Source: Trifolium pratense
Taxonomy: Eukaryota; Streptophyta; Magnoliopsida; Fabales; Fabaceae
Length of the DNA: 64,000 nt
NCBI RefSeq assembly: GCF_020283565.1
Contig: NC_060062.1
Span: 5,989,322 to 6,053,321 of the forward strand
Direction of reading: 5' to 3'
Positions 31,933 to 44,386 of the stretch are shown here, piece by piece. The position numbers and the translations under genes are program-made. Under the pieces are notes generated by a model. That model did no database searches. It was not told the origin of the DNA and was given only the letters and a program-made list of their open reading frames with translations. Within the stretch, counting starts at the first letter, position 1. Every line of letters starts with the position of its first letter.

Positions 31933-34352
31933 ATGGGAAGTTGTTGCAGCATCCAAGTTGAATGTAATCAAAAGATTATTGATGGTGGAACCCGGGTCAT
32001 ACTAAATGGATCCTCTAAATATGTCTCAATGTACATCCAAAAGGGTTCAAAAGGAATTAATCAAGATGCAATGACAGTTTGGGAGGTAAGATTTTTCATG
32101 CATATCTTCCATCAAACTTTAATTTGTTTCATGTTTTTGCATAAAAATTACATATGATATTGTTTAGGGTTCAAGGTCATGTGCTCCATTTGTTTTCCAA
32201 CAATTCTTTGTACCCATTTTATTTTTGTGTGTGTGATTATTGAATTTAGATTGACATGTTAATCGTTGGATCAAAATTAAACAATATATATTTCAACTGC
32301 ATTAAATTAAATGAGGGTTTTATGCTGCACTTTGTTTCCTTCCAATAAATGTTAATCGTTGTAGGGTAATTCGACTTCATCTAATTCAATTTTGTCATTT
32401 ATTTTATGATGCACTTTATTTCCTTCCTATAAATGTAATTTTTTAGAATATCAAATAATTTTCTAAAACCATAATTTTTTCTTTCTATAAATGAGGGTTT
32501 AAGCCCAAGAGAGAGAGAGAGAAACTACACAGAAATCCGAAGAATGGTAGTAATCTTCAAAACCGTGCTTTTTTTTTTGTTACACTAATTTTACAATAAT
32601 ATTTAACTCTTTAATAATTACATGTTCAAAGTTCAATGTTTCTACCATCTTTAACTTATTTTTAAGTTTCTCTTAGAAGGTGACAATATCTTATGTTTTT
32701 TCTTACATATCCAATGATTTTTTTCATTATGCATGATGTCTTTTATTTCATGAAATGAAGGGCCCAAATTAATGTATTTTTTTTAATAGAACTTCAATGG
32801 AGATGAAGACACAATATTTTGTGGTGTGTTTGATGGTCATGGTCCTCGAGGACACAAATTTGCACAATCTATACGTGACAATCTACCCTCCACACTCTCT
32901 ACAACAATCAAAATGTCACAACAAAATGTCTCCAATGAAAATGATGCTAATGCTACAAACAAAAGCACTTATAATGATTCATGGGAAGAACACTTTTCTA
33001 GCTCTTTCAATCAAATGGATGAACATCTTGCTAAGAACGTTGACACTGACGGACTTTGTGGCGGTTGCGTAGCGATAACTTTAATTAAACAGGTAAATAT
33101 GTTTATGTCCTCCTAGATTTTTTGTTAATTTTTGTTCGTTTTAATATATTTTCAGCTTTAAAAAACAAATTTTTCGGTTGGATCGACTAAATTTGACTGT
33201 AACCCTATACAATATAAAAAAACCGTGACTTTGATTGCGACTTTGATTTAAGATCTTGCATTGTATTACCTTCTTACTAATGTTGAATTCTAACCGTATT
33301 TTAATTTCAATAAAATTTCAGGGTGACCAATTGATAATTGGCAATTTAGGGGATTCTCGTGCAGTTCTTTGCACAAAAGAAGATAATAATCAACTTATTC
33401 CTATTCAACTTTCTGTTGACATGGTTCCAGATGTTCCAAGTAAATTTAACACCAACCCCTACATATAATATGCAATGTTTCTTACCATATGAGCTAAGCT
33501 CATGAGAACTGAATATATTTAAATATAAATTATTTCATGTTCAATTTAACTTTAACTAAAATAAATTTTTGCTACCGCAGAACCAAACACACTGGAAAAA
33601 TTTATAACCAACTAATTAAGTTTTTCTCTTTGTTGTTATTAGGTGAAAGTAATAGAGTGATTAAGTGTGGAGGTAGAGTTTTTGCAGCAGAACAAGATCC
33701 TGATGTAAAAAGAATTTGGATGCCTGAAGGTGATTGCCCTGGATTAGCTATGTCAAGAGCCTTTGGAGATTTTTGCCTAAAAGATTATGGCCTCTCCTCA
33801 GTTCCTGATTTATCTTATAGAAAACTTACCGAGCAAGATGAATTTATCGTTTTGGCTTCTGATGGGGTAAGTATTCAATAATTACTCTTCTTACTCGACT
33901 ACACTTATGCGCACGCGCGCGCACAAAGAATTTTGTGTTGAATTTTTTTTATAACTAAAATAGCAAACTCGAAATCTGAACTGTCTAATCTTTAATCAAA
34001 CGGGTCACCGACACAATTGACGACGTAATTGCATGAGATTACGAACACACTCAATTCAAATCCCCTTATATTGTAGCAAAATATGTTTGATATGGTCGAA
34101 ATTACAGTTGCGATGTCGTTGCAGACATCTAAAAATTCTAATGTTCTTTTTATAATTATTTTGTAGATATGGAATGTGTTATCAAATGAAGATGTAATTA
34201 ACGAAGTTGCATCAGCACCAAAGAGATCATTAGCAGCCAAATTGTTAGTGAAACGTGCAGTTAAAGCTTGGAAAAACAAGTATCCATTTTACTATGTTGA
34301 TGATTGTTCAGCCATATGTTTGTTCTTGAATGATGACCAAGTTAATGTGTAA
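31933..34352 (+). CDS. Protein phosphatase 2C (PP2C)
   Basis: Five exons: 31933-32085, 32790-33092, 33322-33439, 33643-33866 and 34167-34352, giving 327 residues in one frame. PP2Cs are metal-dependent Ser/Thr phosphatases. Hallmarks are present: KGSKGINQDAMTVWE (40s), FCGVFDGHGPRG (about 61-72), NLGDSRAVL, LAMSRAFGDFCLKDYGL, LASDGIW and the late DDCSA. The aspartates expected to hold the two metal ions are therefore kept, and the enzyme should be active. The pattern fits plant clade E. The start gives MGSCCS, a consensus for N-myristoylation (G2, S6) with adjacent cysteines for palmitoylation, so membrane attachment is likely. An upstream in-frame ATG is absent. Intron 3 contains a SINE fragment (33445-33505). 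The protein is short for the clade because the C-terminal tail ends just past the catalytic core. Confidence 0.92.
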
Positions 34353-34924
34353 AAGACATCGCTAGAAGAATTTTCATTGTTCTTGATCTAGAAAATTATT
34401 AATAAAAGTTTTTGCAATTGCCATATAATAGTTTTATTTTTTTGATAAATAGAAATTTTATTGATATAAGTCCAAACTTAGCATTATAATTAACATAGGA
34501 AGTATTGACACGGACATGAACATTAAATATAATATTAATAATGACTAATAGAAATTGATAATGATTTTAAAAATTGACGTGATTAATAAACTACATGTGT
34601 TTGCATTGACACCGACATATATCAGACATGCCGACATATACCTTTAACATAAGTTATCAAAACACTGGTAAATTAGTAGGAAACTTAACCGTAAGACAGG
34701 GCCCTTAGAACTGCAACAACTCTAGATGACAACAAGAAGAACATAAAATTAAGACATGTCATATTTTTAAACTATCTCAAATGTTGGTTGGTTAACATAA
34801 AAATTTAATTTAGGTGAAAAATAAGGTACGATAGAAGTTACAGAGGTACATTTAGCAATTACCTTTACCAAATAAATATACTATGAGAGGACCAGGGATG
34901 TCCAACCCCTATTGCATAGCAGCA
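34353..34924. other. Intergenic, downstream of PP2C
   Basis: 3' flank and a relic of the gtgtcagacac family (about 34503-34640, gacacggacatgaacatt). No gene seen. Confidence 0.5.
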
Positions 34925-35202
34925 AAAACTCTTGCAAAATTTCTCATTCCACCCACTCACTTTCTCACCTACCCCCTGTTTTTCCATTTTTGCCCTTGGT
35001 CAAAAAATTCGGAACGCGTTTTCCGAATTTTTTTAGTTCAAATTTGGAAAAAATTCGGAAAACACATTCCGAAGTTGTTTTTATAGACAAAAAAAATTCG
35101 GAAAATGCGTTCTGAATTTTTTGACCAAGGACAAAAATGGAAAAACAGGAGATAGGTGAGAAAGTGAGTGGGTGGAATGAAAAATTTTCAAACTCTTGCA
35201 AT
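34925..35202. mobile_element. MITE with long inverted arms
   Basis: aactcttgcaaaatttctca, then cccacccactcactttctcacct, recurs inverted at the right end. The arms also share tttttccatttttg and ttggtcaaaaaattcggaa, leaving only a short loop around 35060. The open frames here are by-products of the palindrome. Confidence 0.75.
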
Positions 35203-38017
35203 ACAGGCCCAAAGATTTTCAATTGCCCAAATGCACCATATAGGGTTCAAATCATACACTCTTCAGCTTACTTTCTTCATATATACATGCTAAAATTATA
35301 GGATAGTTACTACTCCCTCCCTCCCGACTTAAATATAAGTATAAAATAAAATAAAAATAGGACCATTTTCATGAGTTTAATAAAATAAAATGACAAAAAC
35401 TGAAATTAAACCGATAATATAATTTTATGCTAGTATAAAAAAATTAAAAATATTTAGAGGACCGTAGTCTCTGTTGATTCCCCTTCTAACTTCGTTTCTC
35501 TAGTTTAGGATAGTCTATATTTTTTAGTTGCATAAAAAAATCAAATACTATCAATTAGTTTTCTTGAAAACTATGAATAATTTTTATTTTTCATAACTAA
35601 GATGGAAATTGATTTTTTATTTTTTAAATGGGCAAGAAAATACACATAAACCACAAATAGTTAGGTAAATTTAGTCAAAGAAAATGTAAGAGTGATTCAG
35701 TAAATGAAAGACATGTATATATGAATATGATGACAAATTCCTTTTCCAAGACCCATTTGCCAATACCATCAATGCTGGTTTGAATTACAGGTCTAGACCA
35801 ATTGTTTGCACTATGCAATCACTGCAATATGCTCAGCAGAGAAGACAATATATGCACTATTCCTATAGGCACAACTACAAATAGTTCATTCCAAAACATA
35901 CACATAAACCACAAATAGTTTACACAGTATTTACTTTCATCTACTGTATTTTTTTTTGGCACAATTCTTCTATTTCATGCATAGTATTAGAATTTAGGTT
36001 CGACCAACTCAACTCTACAAATTAACTTGTAGAATGAGAATTATCTTTTACTTATAAATTCACGTTCAAATCATCTCATATTTAGTGTGAGACTCTTAAC
36101 ATATAGGATGTCAATACAGAGATAAAACAGAGACTTTCATAGTAGGTCTCTGTTTTCACTTTACAAGTTGCAACCTGCAGGAATCGAACGGGTGAAATCA
36201 AATTCATTGGGCGCGCCACCCTATTTCAAAATATTACATGATAAATATTTTTTTTATGCCTAATAGTACAATATATATGTTTTCCATTCCTTAAGGTTAA
36301 CAAAAACTTTTGATTCATATACAGTGTTAATCAATTATAACTCTTAAATCATTAAAGCATTTTATTTTAATGATAATTATTTTTAAAGTCACACAAGATT
36401 GATTGTAATATATGGTGACAAAGTGAAAAAAACTTACATTGACAATATATGAAAATAAAACTTTTAACAATTTTTTTAATTCTATATTATTTCATTTGTT
36501 TATCACAACTTAATAGAAACATACTATAATTTGTTTAACAATATTCGAATTCAAATCTAAACTAAAATAATTCTTAACTGATCTTACCTGTTGATCAGAG
36601 AAGGTGATGGCCAAAGAAAAGTCGTTGAATGTGTAATCAATCCATCAGAGGGGGATTTGTACTTGTAGGCGCTCTGATGCTTAAGTTAGTAAAGAGCACA
36701 AGAGATACAATTTTAAGCATAATGTTTAGAATGAATCGAATACCTGACCCTCCTGTGGAGGAGGATATTTATGGTGCCCCCAACTTTGGGCCAATGGTCC
36801 TCTTAATTGGCCACGTTGAGCAGCCCATTAAGAGTGACTGCCAGGATTTCCCATTGGATGGGGGAGAAACCGTTATTTAGTCCTCATTCTGGGATGAGTT
36901 GTTTCACGTATTGGGGAGAACAAATGAGCTATGATGACGTGTTTGTGCATCAAGGAGCATGTGGGCAACGTGTTGTGCTGACGTAAACGAGAAGGGCTCG
37001 TCTTATTGGGCTGTCCGAGCATAAGTGAATTTAGGCCACTCTTAGACCCAGTCGAGAACATTAACAATATTTTACTTATCTTACGATGAAGCTCAAGATT
37101 ATTAAACCACTCTTCTTAAAGATCATAGGGTTAAGATTATTAAGATCAACAAAGGGGTAGAGAAGAGAATAGAATCACACACACGGTTTGAATTTGAAAA
37201 GAAAAGGTAAATGCCAAAATGGTTAACCAAACAAGAACAAACATCAACATCACAGGCATTAGGAAAGTAAGTAAGAAAAAAAAAATTAAAAATTGAAGCT
37301 CCATCCACTATAAAATTTGAACTCCTTCAACACGTTACTACCAGTCACAACCCGTGAACTTCTTTTTTGGGAACTTTAAGTCACAATCATGTTCCATTTC
37401 ATATATTCAAACAATACCAAATCTATCATCTTACAATACACATTGTCTAGTCAATATCAGTCATAATTCAAATTTTCCTTTTATTTTTTGTTAAGACACA
37501 TCACATACACACTTTCCCTTAATTAACCAAACCCAACATAAAACTAACTTCAAATAATAAATACCTTATTTGATCCCTAAAATTGTTAAACTATATATAT
37601 TTTATGTTCACAAAAATTAATTTTGAATAAATAGATTAGTAAAATTAATTTATTTTCATAAAAGTTGAATGTGAATTGAATTACATTTAAAAACATATTA
37701 TATGCCGTGTTTTACGAGAAAAAATCCTCTCAATTTTTTCCTCTCAAATTTTCTCAATTGTTATATCTTAACATTGACCAACTTTTCTTTATTTTTTTCT
37801 AATTAATATATTATCACATGTTTATGATACGATGGTCTAAATGCACACGTTATTTCCTCAAGAATGCATAGATAAGTCTTACAATGTCAATAAACAATTA
37901 AGAGATTTACTAAAAATTTAAATCATAAAATATAGATTGCACCTTCACAAAGTCACCCTTCTGTTCTGTAGGTGCTTAAGCAACATACACATTACTTTGC
38001 CCCAAAAATCCACCAAA
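35203..38017. other. Intergenic with weak repeat traces
   Basis: It includes a one-sided Stowaway-like start at 35311 (ctccctccctcccgac), a tRNA-like segment near 36180-36230 (gaatcgaacgggtg), and at about 36720-37060 a less AT-rich stretch (gacctcctgtggaggagg type) that may be an old retroelement end. No confident gene. Confidence 0.4.
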
Positions 38018-38368
38018 ATGGTCACAACAAACAGTAACATGGTATGCTATATAAGCAAACTTAATGGCTTTTCTTCTATACCAAGCAATATTGCCATTAC
38101 TACTACCAACATAAAGTTCTCTTCTTTACATTACACTACTAAGTTAATTAATATTAATACCTCTAAAGTTAAACATGCATGCCATCACAAGTTAACAAGC
38201 ATAAATAAGACTCTTAAAACAAAGGTTAAAATAAAAAACATCATTAGCAAAAATTTAAATTCAAATAAAAAGTCATTAGAGCTTTGTGTGTTTGAAAACA
38301 TGTTGGAAATTCAGCCACCGTGCGGTAGTTGGACTAAGGTCACCGCATGTTTTCCCTGCAGAAATTAA
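38018..38368 (+). CDS. Unidentified 116-residue ORF
   Basis: Starts MVTTNSNMVCY and ends CGSWTKVTACFPCRN; the open frame extends another 27 codons upstream without a stop. An open run of 143 codons is long for such AT-rich DNA. The N-terminal half is rich in Ser, Thr, Asn and Ile with few acidic residues, which could act as an organelle transit peptide; the middle is Lys-rich and basic. The C-terminal 30 residues (ELCVFENMLEIQPPCGSW, then TKV) look more constrained. It converges on the patellin-6-like gene, with only 31 bp between the two stop codons, so the two 3' UTRs should overlap. I do not recognise the family, and it may be a chance frame. Confidence 0.4.
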   Translation: MVTTNSNMVCYISKLNGFSSIPSNIAITTTNIKFSSLHYTTKLININTSKVKHACHHKLTSINKTLKTKVKIKNIISKNLNSNKKSLELCVFENMLEIQPPCGSWTKVTACFPCRN

Positions 38369-38399
38369 GGTTTCCAAACACACCTAATGGCAATATCAC

Positions 38400-41141
38400 T
38401 CAAGTGGTGGCACATTTGCGGACAACATAACGATAAGCAGCGACTTTTTTCTTCCTGGAGGCAGTGTTGTCGACCGAGAGTATCATTTTGCCCGATTCTT
38501 TTGATGTGAATGAGTTGTGAATTGCTAGTTCTGAGGCTCCGATCTTTTTTGGCTTTGAAACTGCTATAGTGTAGCTTCCTTCAGCATTTGGGACAAACTC
38601 AACACTGTATTCTAAGTCCCAACCTCCCACAACAATGTCCCAAGTGATAGTTGCACCTCCCTAGTTCACCCCCAACAACAAGTAAACAACCAATTTAGCT
38701 TCCATTTATATAAGGGAAAAAAAAATACACTAAGCTATTTGAAAATTCTAAAAAAAATTTCAATTTGAAAAAATGGAATAATTAAATGTAACCACACGTG
38801 TGGTGTCTACGACTGATACGTGTCAAACACCTGACATGTCTTCAATCTGAAAGTCGGTGCTACACAAACAAGGACTACATAAGCCGACCCAAAAAAGCTA
38901 ATTTGATAGAAAATTTTAAATTTCAGGGGTCATTTCATAATTAAGTTAGTTTTAAGGTACCAAATTGTAAACTCATACAATTTTAGGGGCTAATGAAAGA
39001 GAGAATCTTAGGAGAATATTTTATCTTAAAAGGAAACAACCCACTTGCATTATGAGAAAAGAAAAATGATAATCTGCATAGAGAAGAGTAATTTGATAGA
39101 ATGGGGTGAATGATTACTACCTCAATTCCTTCTATTTGTATATTCACTTTCTCCCCTCCTTTGACAGTGAATTCAGAAGCAGGTTTTGGGGGACCATTTT
39201 GCAAATCACTTGGAACATTCAGCCCTCCATACTGAACAGGAATATCCTCAGGTCTAATGAATCTGATCATAAGAAAACAACTTTCAGAAACCAAACCCTA
39301 AAATGGAAAATAGAAGGAAAGTTGAAACATTTTTTCCTCATAATAGTAAGTGTATCTTTTGATTGAAATAAGTTTGGAAAGATCACAATTTTGTTAGTAC
39401 CACCCTGATTTTGACGAATTCAGAGATTGTCTGCGGTCAACAAATCCAAGAATTCACACAATCAGCACATCAGTGGTCATTGGATCGAGAACAGAAAGTC
39501 AAGTTTTCAATGTAGAAATCTAGACCATCTGATTTCGATCCAACAACACCGATGTGTTGACTCCGTGAATGTGTGGTATGGCCGGTGGCAAGCAATTCAA
39601 ATTCGATTGTGACAAAAGTTACACCTAAGAGCTTCGGTAAAATCTCGGTGTCACTATAACTCCGTCAAAATCAAAAGAAAGACAACTTGAATACTAAAAG
39701 TAGTTAATGGAAGAAAAACTAAAAACACAAACAATAGTAGTAAGCGATCTTAATATAGATAAAACATTGAGAGAAACAAAGCCAACTAAAACATTCTAGA
39801 TCAGTGTATTTATGACTTGTATAAAGTTCAAACAAAGGGACATAAAACCAAACCAAATGGAACAACAATTATATACTCACTTGTAGAGTGTCTCAGCAGC
39901 ATTTCCTTCCTTTGAGATCACAAACTTGCTCTTAGTCCTTTGTGTCAAAAATGGACTAAACATTGAATACAACATACTGAAGTACCATGGCACATTGATG
40001 AAAATCTAAACCACCAAAAAAAAAAAGCAAACACAAGTAAATGAGCAAAGAAAACACTTAAAATTGAAAAACAAGTACAGAAACCAATCCTCTCAAACTT
40101 CCAAAATACATAAAATATATGAAATTAATCAATTTTTTTTTTTGACAAATGAAATTAATCATTTGTCCCTAAAATATGTGAAATTTGTTGTGATTAGACC
40201 TTGTCATCTTAATACCATGTACTAAATTGAGGAATCTTATGTACTTTAAGAACTAGTACTAATTATTATTACAAACTTTAAATATTAAATTTGAGAGTGA
40301 TAAATAAAAATGGTACCTTTCTAGCAACCATTTCAGGGTAGTTATCTTGAAAGAGTGACATGATATGGTTAGAAGCAACCCTTAATTCTCTTTTAGGCAT
40401 ATCCTTAAGATCAGTAACTTGAATAAGAGAATTAACACCACCAGGCTTAAAATGAAGAAGCCTAATACCTCTTTCAAGAACTTGAACTCTCCATCTAAGA
40501 AACATCTTAAGCTTTTCTTCATCACCAAAAATTCTCTCATACATTTCTTTATCTCTAAACAAACCATAAGCATTGTAGCAAACAGGGTGACCCTCTTTGT
40601 CATAGCTTTGCATATAAGCTATAACACCTTCAAGCTCTTTGAATTGACTCAAATCTTCTTCAACTATTGTGTCAGCATTAAACTCTTTTCTCCAAGCTAA
40701 ACACTTTATAATCATGTTTAGTGCTTCATTAACTCTGAAATCTCTTGCTCTTAAAAATTTCAAGAGGATTACATCAGCTCTGTCATCACCACCAAGAAGA
40801 GGAATACCCCACATGGAAACACCAACTTCAACTCCATTAGAAGTTGCTTCAAGGAGGCTTTTTTTGAGGTCTTGAAGTGCTTTTTTCTCTGAGGATTTGA
40901 GAAGAGTGACAAAGTAGTTATCTTCTTCAAAAGAAGGTGTTCTAAGAGTTGAAGAAGAGTTGTTATTGTTGTTACTACTACCCATTAGAGAAGAAAGTAA
41001 GGTTTTTTTGGTTTGTTTTGGTGAGGAATCTTCAAGTGGGTCTTGAAAAGGTGATTTTTGGGGTTGAAGAGAAAGAGGAGATGAAGAAGAATTCATCATC
41101 AAGTTTTGATTTTGAGAGATACCAAGATGGAATCTTTGCAT
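38400..41141 (-). CDS. PATL6: Patellin-6-like SEC14-GOLD protein
   Basis: Four exons on the minus strand: 41141-40317, 40005-39881, 39262-39121 and 38660-38400, giving 450 residues. Order: a Ser/Asn-rich N-terminal tail (1-75), a CRAL-TRIO N-terminal helix region (about 80-150, with DRADVILLKFLRARDFRV), the SEC14 lipid-binding domain (about 170-340, with CYNAYGLF, LLHFKPGGVNSLIQVTDLKD and FINVPWYFSMLYSMFSPFL), and a C-terminal GOLD domain (about 345-450, with GGEKVNIQIEGIE, TITWDIVVGGWDLEY and SVDNTASRKKKVAAYRY). Patellins bind phosphoinositides and act at the plasma membrane and cell plate; the sequence is nearest Arabidopsis PATL6 (At3g51670). The N terminus is longer than there; a start at the internal MMNSS is possible. 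Intron 2 holds a MITE shared with the WRKY gene. Confidence 0.93.
39399..39674. repeat. MITE-like repeat in PATL6 intron 2
   Basis: The outer ends ctgattttgacg and cgtcaaaatca are inverted; the core has cagcacatcagtggtcattg and tagaccatctgatttcgatc, like 7757-7945 in the WRKY gene. Confidence 0.6.
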
Positions 41142-44100
41142 GAAATGGTGAATGAAAGATGTTTTTGAGGATTTGAAGGAAATGGGTTTGGTGATATTGT
41201 GAAAAAGAAAAGAAGTTTTGAACTATGAGTGTGAATGTGGTTTTGTGCAGAAGACAGAGGAAGGAGAGAGAGAGAGTAAGAGAAAGATAGTGGTTTGTTT
41301 TGTTTTTTGAGTTTGAGGTTGGTTTGTTTTTTGTAATGTTGCTTGTTTTGTGGAGGGTGAGGGGATTTGAATGAGAAAACGTGGGAGAGAGTGAGAGCAC
41401 GCGCTATTTTTTGGGGGAAAGTGTGTGGAGTGGAGTGAGTGAGGTACTAGAGTGTACTATTTTTGCTGCATTATACAGATTGACAGAGTACAGACACAGA
41501 CACTGTGTTCAAACTCTGAAGTTTGAAAAAGATACATTTCAGAAGCACTTTATACTTGGGGGAGGGATATTATTGTACAGTAGTAGTTTCCAAGTCCAAG
41601 TGTAATTAGGGAGTTAATAATAATACCTGGTTAAACCCTTAAGTGTAATTAGGGAGTTTCAACTTCTATTCAAATTTGCATATGATAGATAAACTCTTTA
41701 AATATTTAATCTGTCATTCTCATGTGTATTAAGAAATTAATTACTACTAGTATTTTCTTGGTGAACTGAATACTACCTTTCTTTAATTTTTTGGTTAAGA
41801 TCAATTGTAATATCTGTTTTTATCGTGGATCAATGTCTCGATAAACATATTTAAATTGCTCCATATTAATATCCATATTCAACTATAAGAGTTTTATTAA
41901 TAATTGAATATGGATATAATTTATAAAATATTAATTTTATCATCTAAAAAAAAGTAATAGCACAACTTATTATCCATTTATTTTTTATTGATTTACAATT
42001 ATCTTAAATATATATAGATTAAAATATTAACTATTGAGCTGTCATTTTTTAGAGACTTTAGAGTTTAGATGACACTTCAATATAATGGTGGTGAGGATAA
42101 GGTAGTGTATGTGTAAATAGTATATATTATGCTAAAATATTGTGTAATTTAATTAAAGATATTAGAGTCAAATGGAATTGAATTATGTGTAGTCACACTA
42201 TATGTGTATCGGATAGAATATCTGGTATAATTCGCCTAAGCCTAATACGCCTGATTGGACCACTCCTAAGTCAGAGAGGCTCAAAAAGATTCGATCGTAG
42301 AACTAGCACATTACTCCCTATCTTTACTCCACCATCACCCCACAACTCCCTCCATTATCTCATATGACACTTCTATATATGAGGCATCACAAATATTAGG
42401 AAGAGATCGCGTTCCTTCTTTCACCAAACACAAGAAAACACAATATCAATGCTTAACACCTTGCTTGTCTGATACTAAATATACACTCCATAAATTCTAT
42501 GCAGGAACAATATACAATTAAGATATATGGATTGTCTTATCAATATTAGGTAGATTCAAATTTTAACCATTTTTAAATATAAAATTCAAACTATGAATCT
42601 AGAATGTATGATTTTAATTAAACGGTTCAGATATAGTCGCCTGCAGTGTAATCATATCTCTCTGACTGAACAGAACCCAAATTCGGCTCAAGTGTTTAAT
42701 AAATTTTCCCTAAGATAAACCATTCAAATGAACACAAATTCAATTCCTAGTAAAAACTATTCTTAAACAAACTTTACTTATTCATAAAATTAACTTATAA
42801 TTTGAATAAGAAAAACCTTATGTCCGCTGTATATCTTGTTCTCTGCCATAGCAAATCTACAAGAATGCATTGTAAAATCCAAATGAGGATACAAACATGT
42901 GTGGATACCTTTGATAATCGTACGTCATTCTTAATAATGAATTTAATTTTCTTAGAATATACTGTACTGTATAGAATAGGATAAAATGAAATTTGGAGCA
43001 AAATATTTTATTTTTAGAAATAAGTTTAATATAAAATCATTAAGCTAAAATTTAAATTCAAAATTTGGATGGAAAAGGTGTGGCATACACGATGAATATT
43101 GTATGAATATTAATAGGATAGAATAGGATGATATGATGATAGATAGAGTTGTAGATGAGAAAAGTGTGATGAAAATTAATAATTGAGGAATTGGATAATA
43201 TTGTAGCTGCAGCAACCTCATATTCATTCGTCCCCTCCCCTAAGATTGCAGTGCACAGCACGGGTTTGTTAGCTCCACTCTTTGGACCACAACTTCCTCC
43301 TCCTTTATCTTTCATTTCATGCCACATTACCAACCTTCCTATAGGAGAAAAAAAAACTTATTTTAGCCGACATATATTTATTCGGTTGATAAGAAATTGG
43401 CTCATATTATATTACTGTCGGCATATATGACCTCGTTCGTTGGTAGATGATTTGTAAATATTACTATGACTATGAGCGTATGTTGTTCTATAAACTTTGA
43501 GATCTAACTTGATTTTAATTAGTGGACCATTGGACTCAATTAATCTAAATTATTACATATAGAAAATATTCTTTATTCAAGGTCAAGTTAAAATATAATC
43601 TAGGTTTGAAAATATTTTCCCCAAAAAAAATAAAGTTTGAAAATATTTGAAGTTCGCTTGGTTATGAAAGCAAGTGTTTCCAATATTATTTTCTGATGAA
43701 AGTTTCATAATTTTCTTCTCAAATTTGCAATTAAATTTAAAATCAAAACTTAAAATAGGAAACGTTTCCTACAACTAATTATATCCCTAAATCATATTAA
43801 ATCTAACTCAATACTACAAAATCAATAAATAAGATAAAAATAATTCTCACTAGTTATAAACATTAAACACACATAGAGATCATATCTTGTCCCAAACAAT
43901 AAACACAACTTTCTTGTTTTTGATAACAATATAAATTTAACACGAAAGTTTCAATTAGTTCTAAGGCAACCATCATATATACACTTTTAAACCCACATGC
44001 GAAATGAAGATTCTTAATGAATACTCCCAACATATTGTCAAATACATCATAATGTTATGTGTAATCATATGCTTAATGTGATCTATAATGTCAATGGAGG

Positions 44101-44207
44101 GGTTCTTGCTCTAATTATAGTTTGGCAAATACAAGACATGTGTAAATCTCAAGCATGCATTTGGATTGGTAATAAAATTTAAGATGCCATATTATTGTTT
44201 AGAATAA
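41142..44207. other. Intergenic, upstream of PATL6
   Basis: The first 350 bp is the PATL6 leader and promoter and includes GA-rich tracts (gagagagagagag near 41264) that plant leaders often carry. The rest is AT-rich, with a moderately higher-GC patch at 43195-43340 that I could not assign. No supported gene. Confidence 0.5.
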
Positions 44208-44386
44208 GGGTCATGTTAACTTGTGCCCTAATGGCACATGTTAAGCTACCTAAAAATAGAAATATATAACATTTAATGATATAAAGAATTTAATGCTTAG
44301 AAAATTGAATACAACACAAGTTCAATAAATATTTTTCACATTTATCTTCTTAACATGTGCCTTAAGGGCACAAGTTAACATTCTCC
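44208..44386. mobile_element. MITE, 179 bp, with 9-bp TSD
   Basis: ttagaataa flanks both sides (44199-44207 and 44387-44395). The ends gggtcatgttaacttgtgcc and gggcacaagttaacattctcc are inverted. A 9-bp duplication points to the Mutator superfamily. Confidence 0.85.

Noticed and set aside
34883..35222. Several overlapping Phe-rich frames
   Set aside because: They arise from the inverted arms of a MITE and appear on both strands.
36629..37067. Possible gene or retroelement polyprotein piece
   Set aside because: Short frames on both strands without reverse transcriptase, integrase or protease motifs; noted only as a possible old retroelement end.
43058..43430. Frames of about 80-90 codons on both strands
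   Set aside because: A locally less AT-rich patch opens both strands; no domain and no conserved splice sites.
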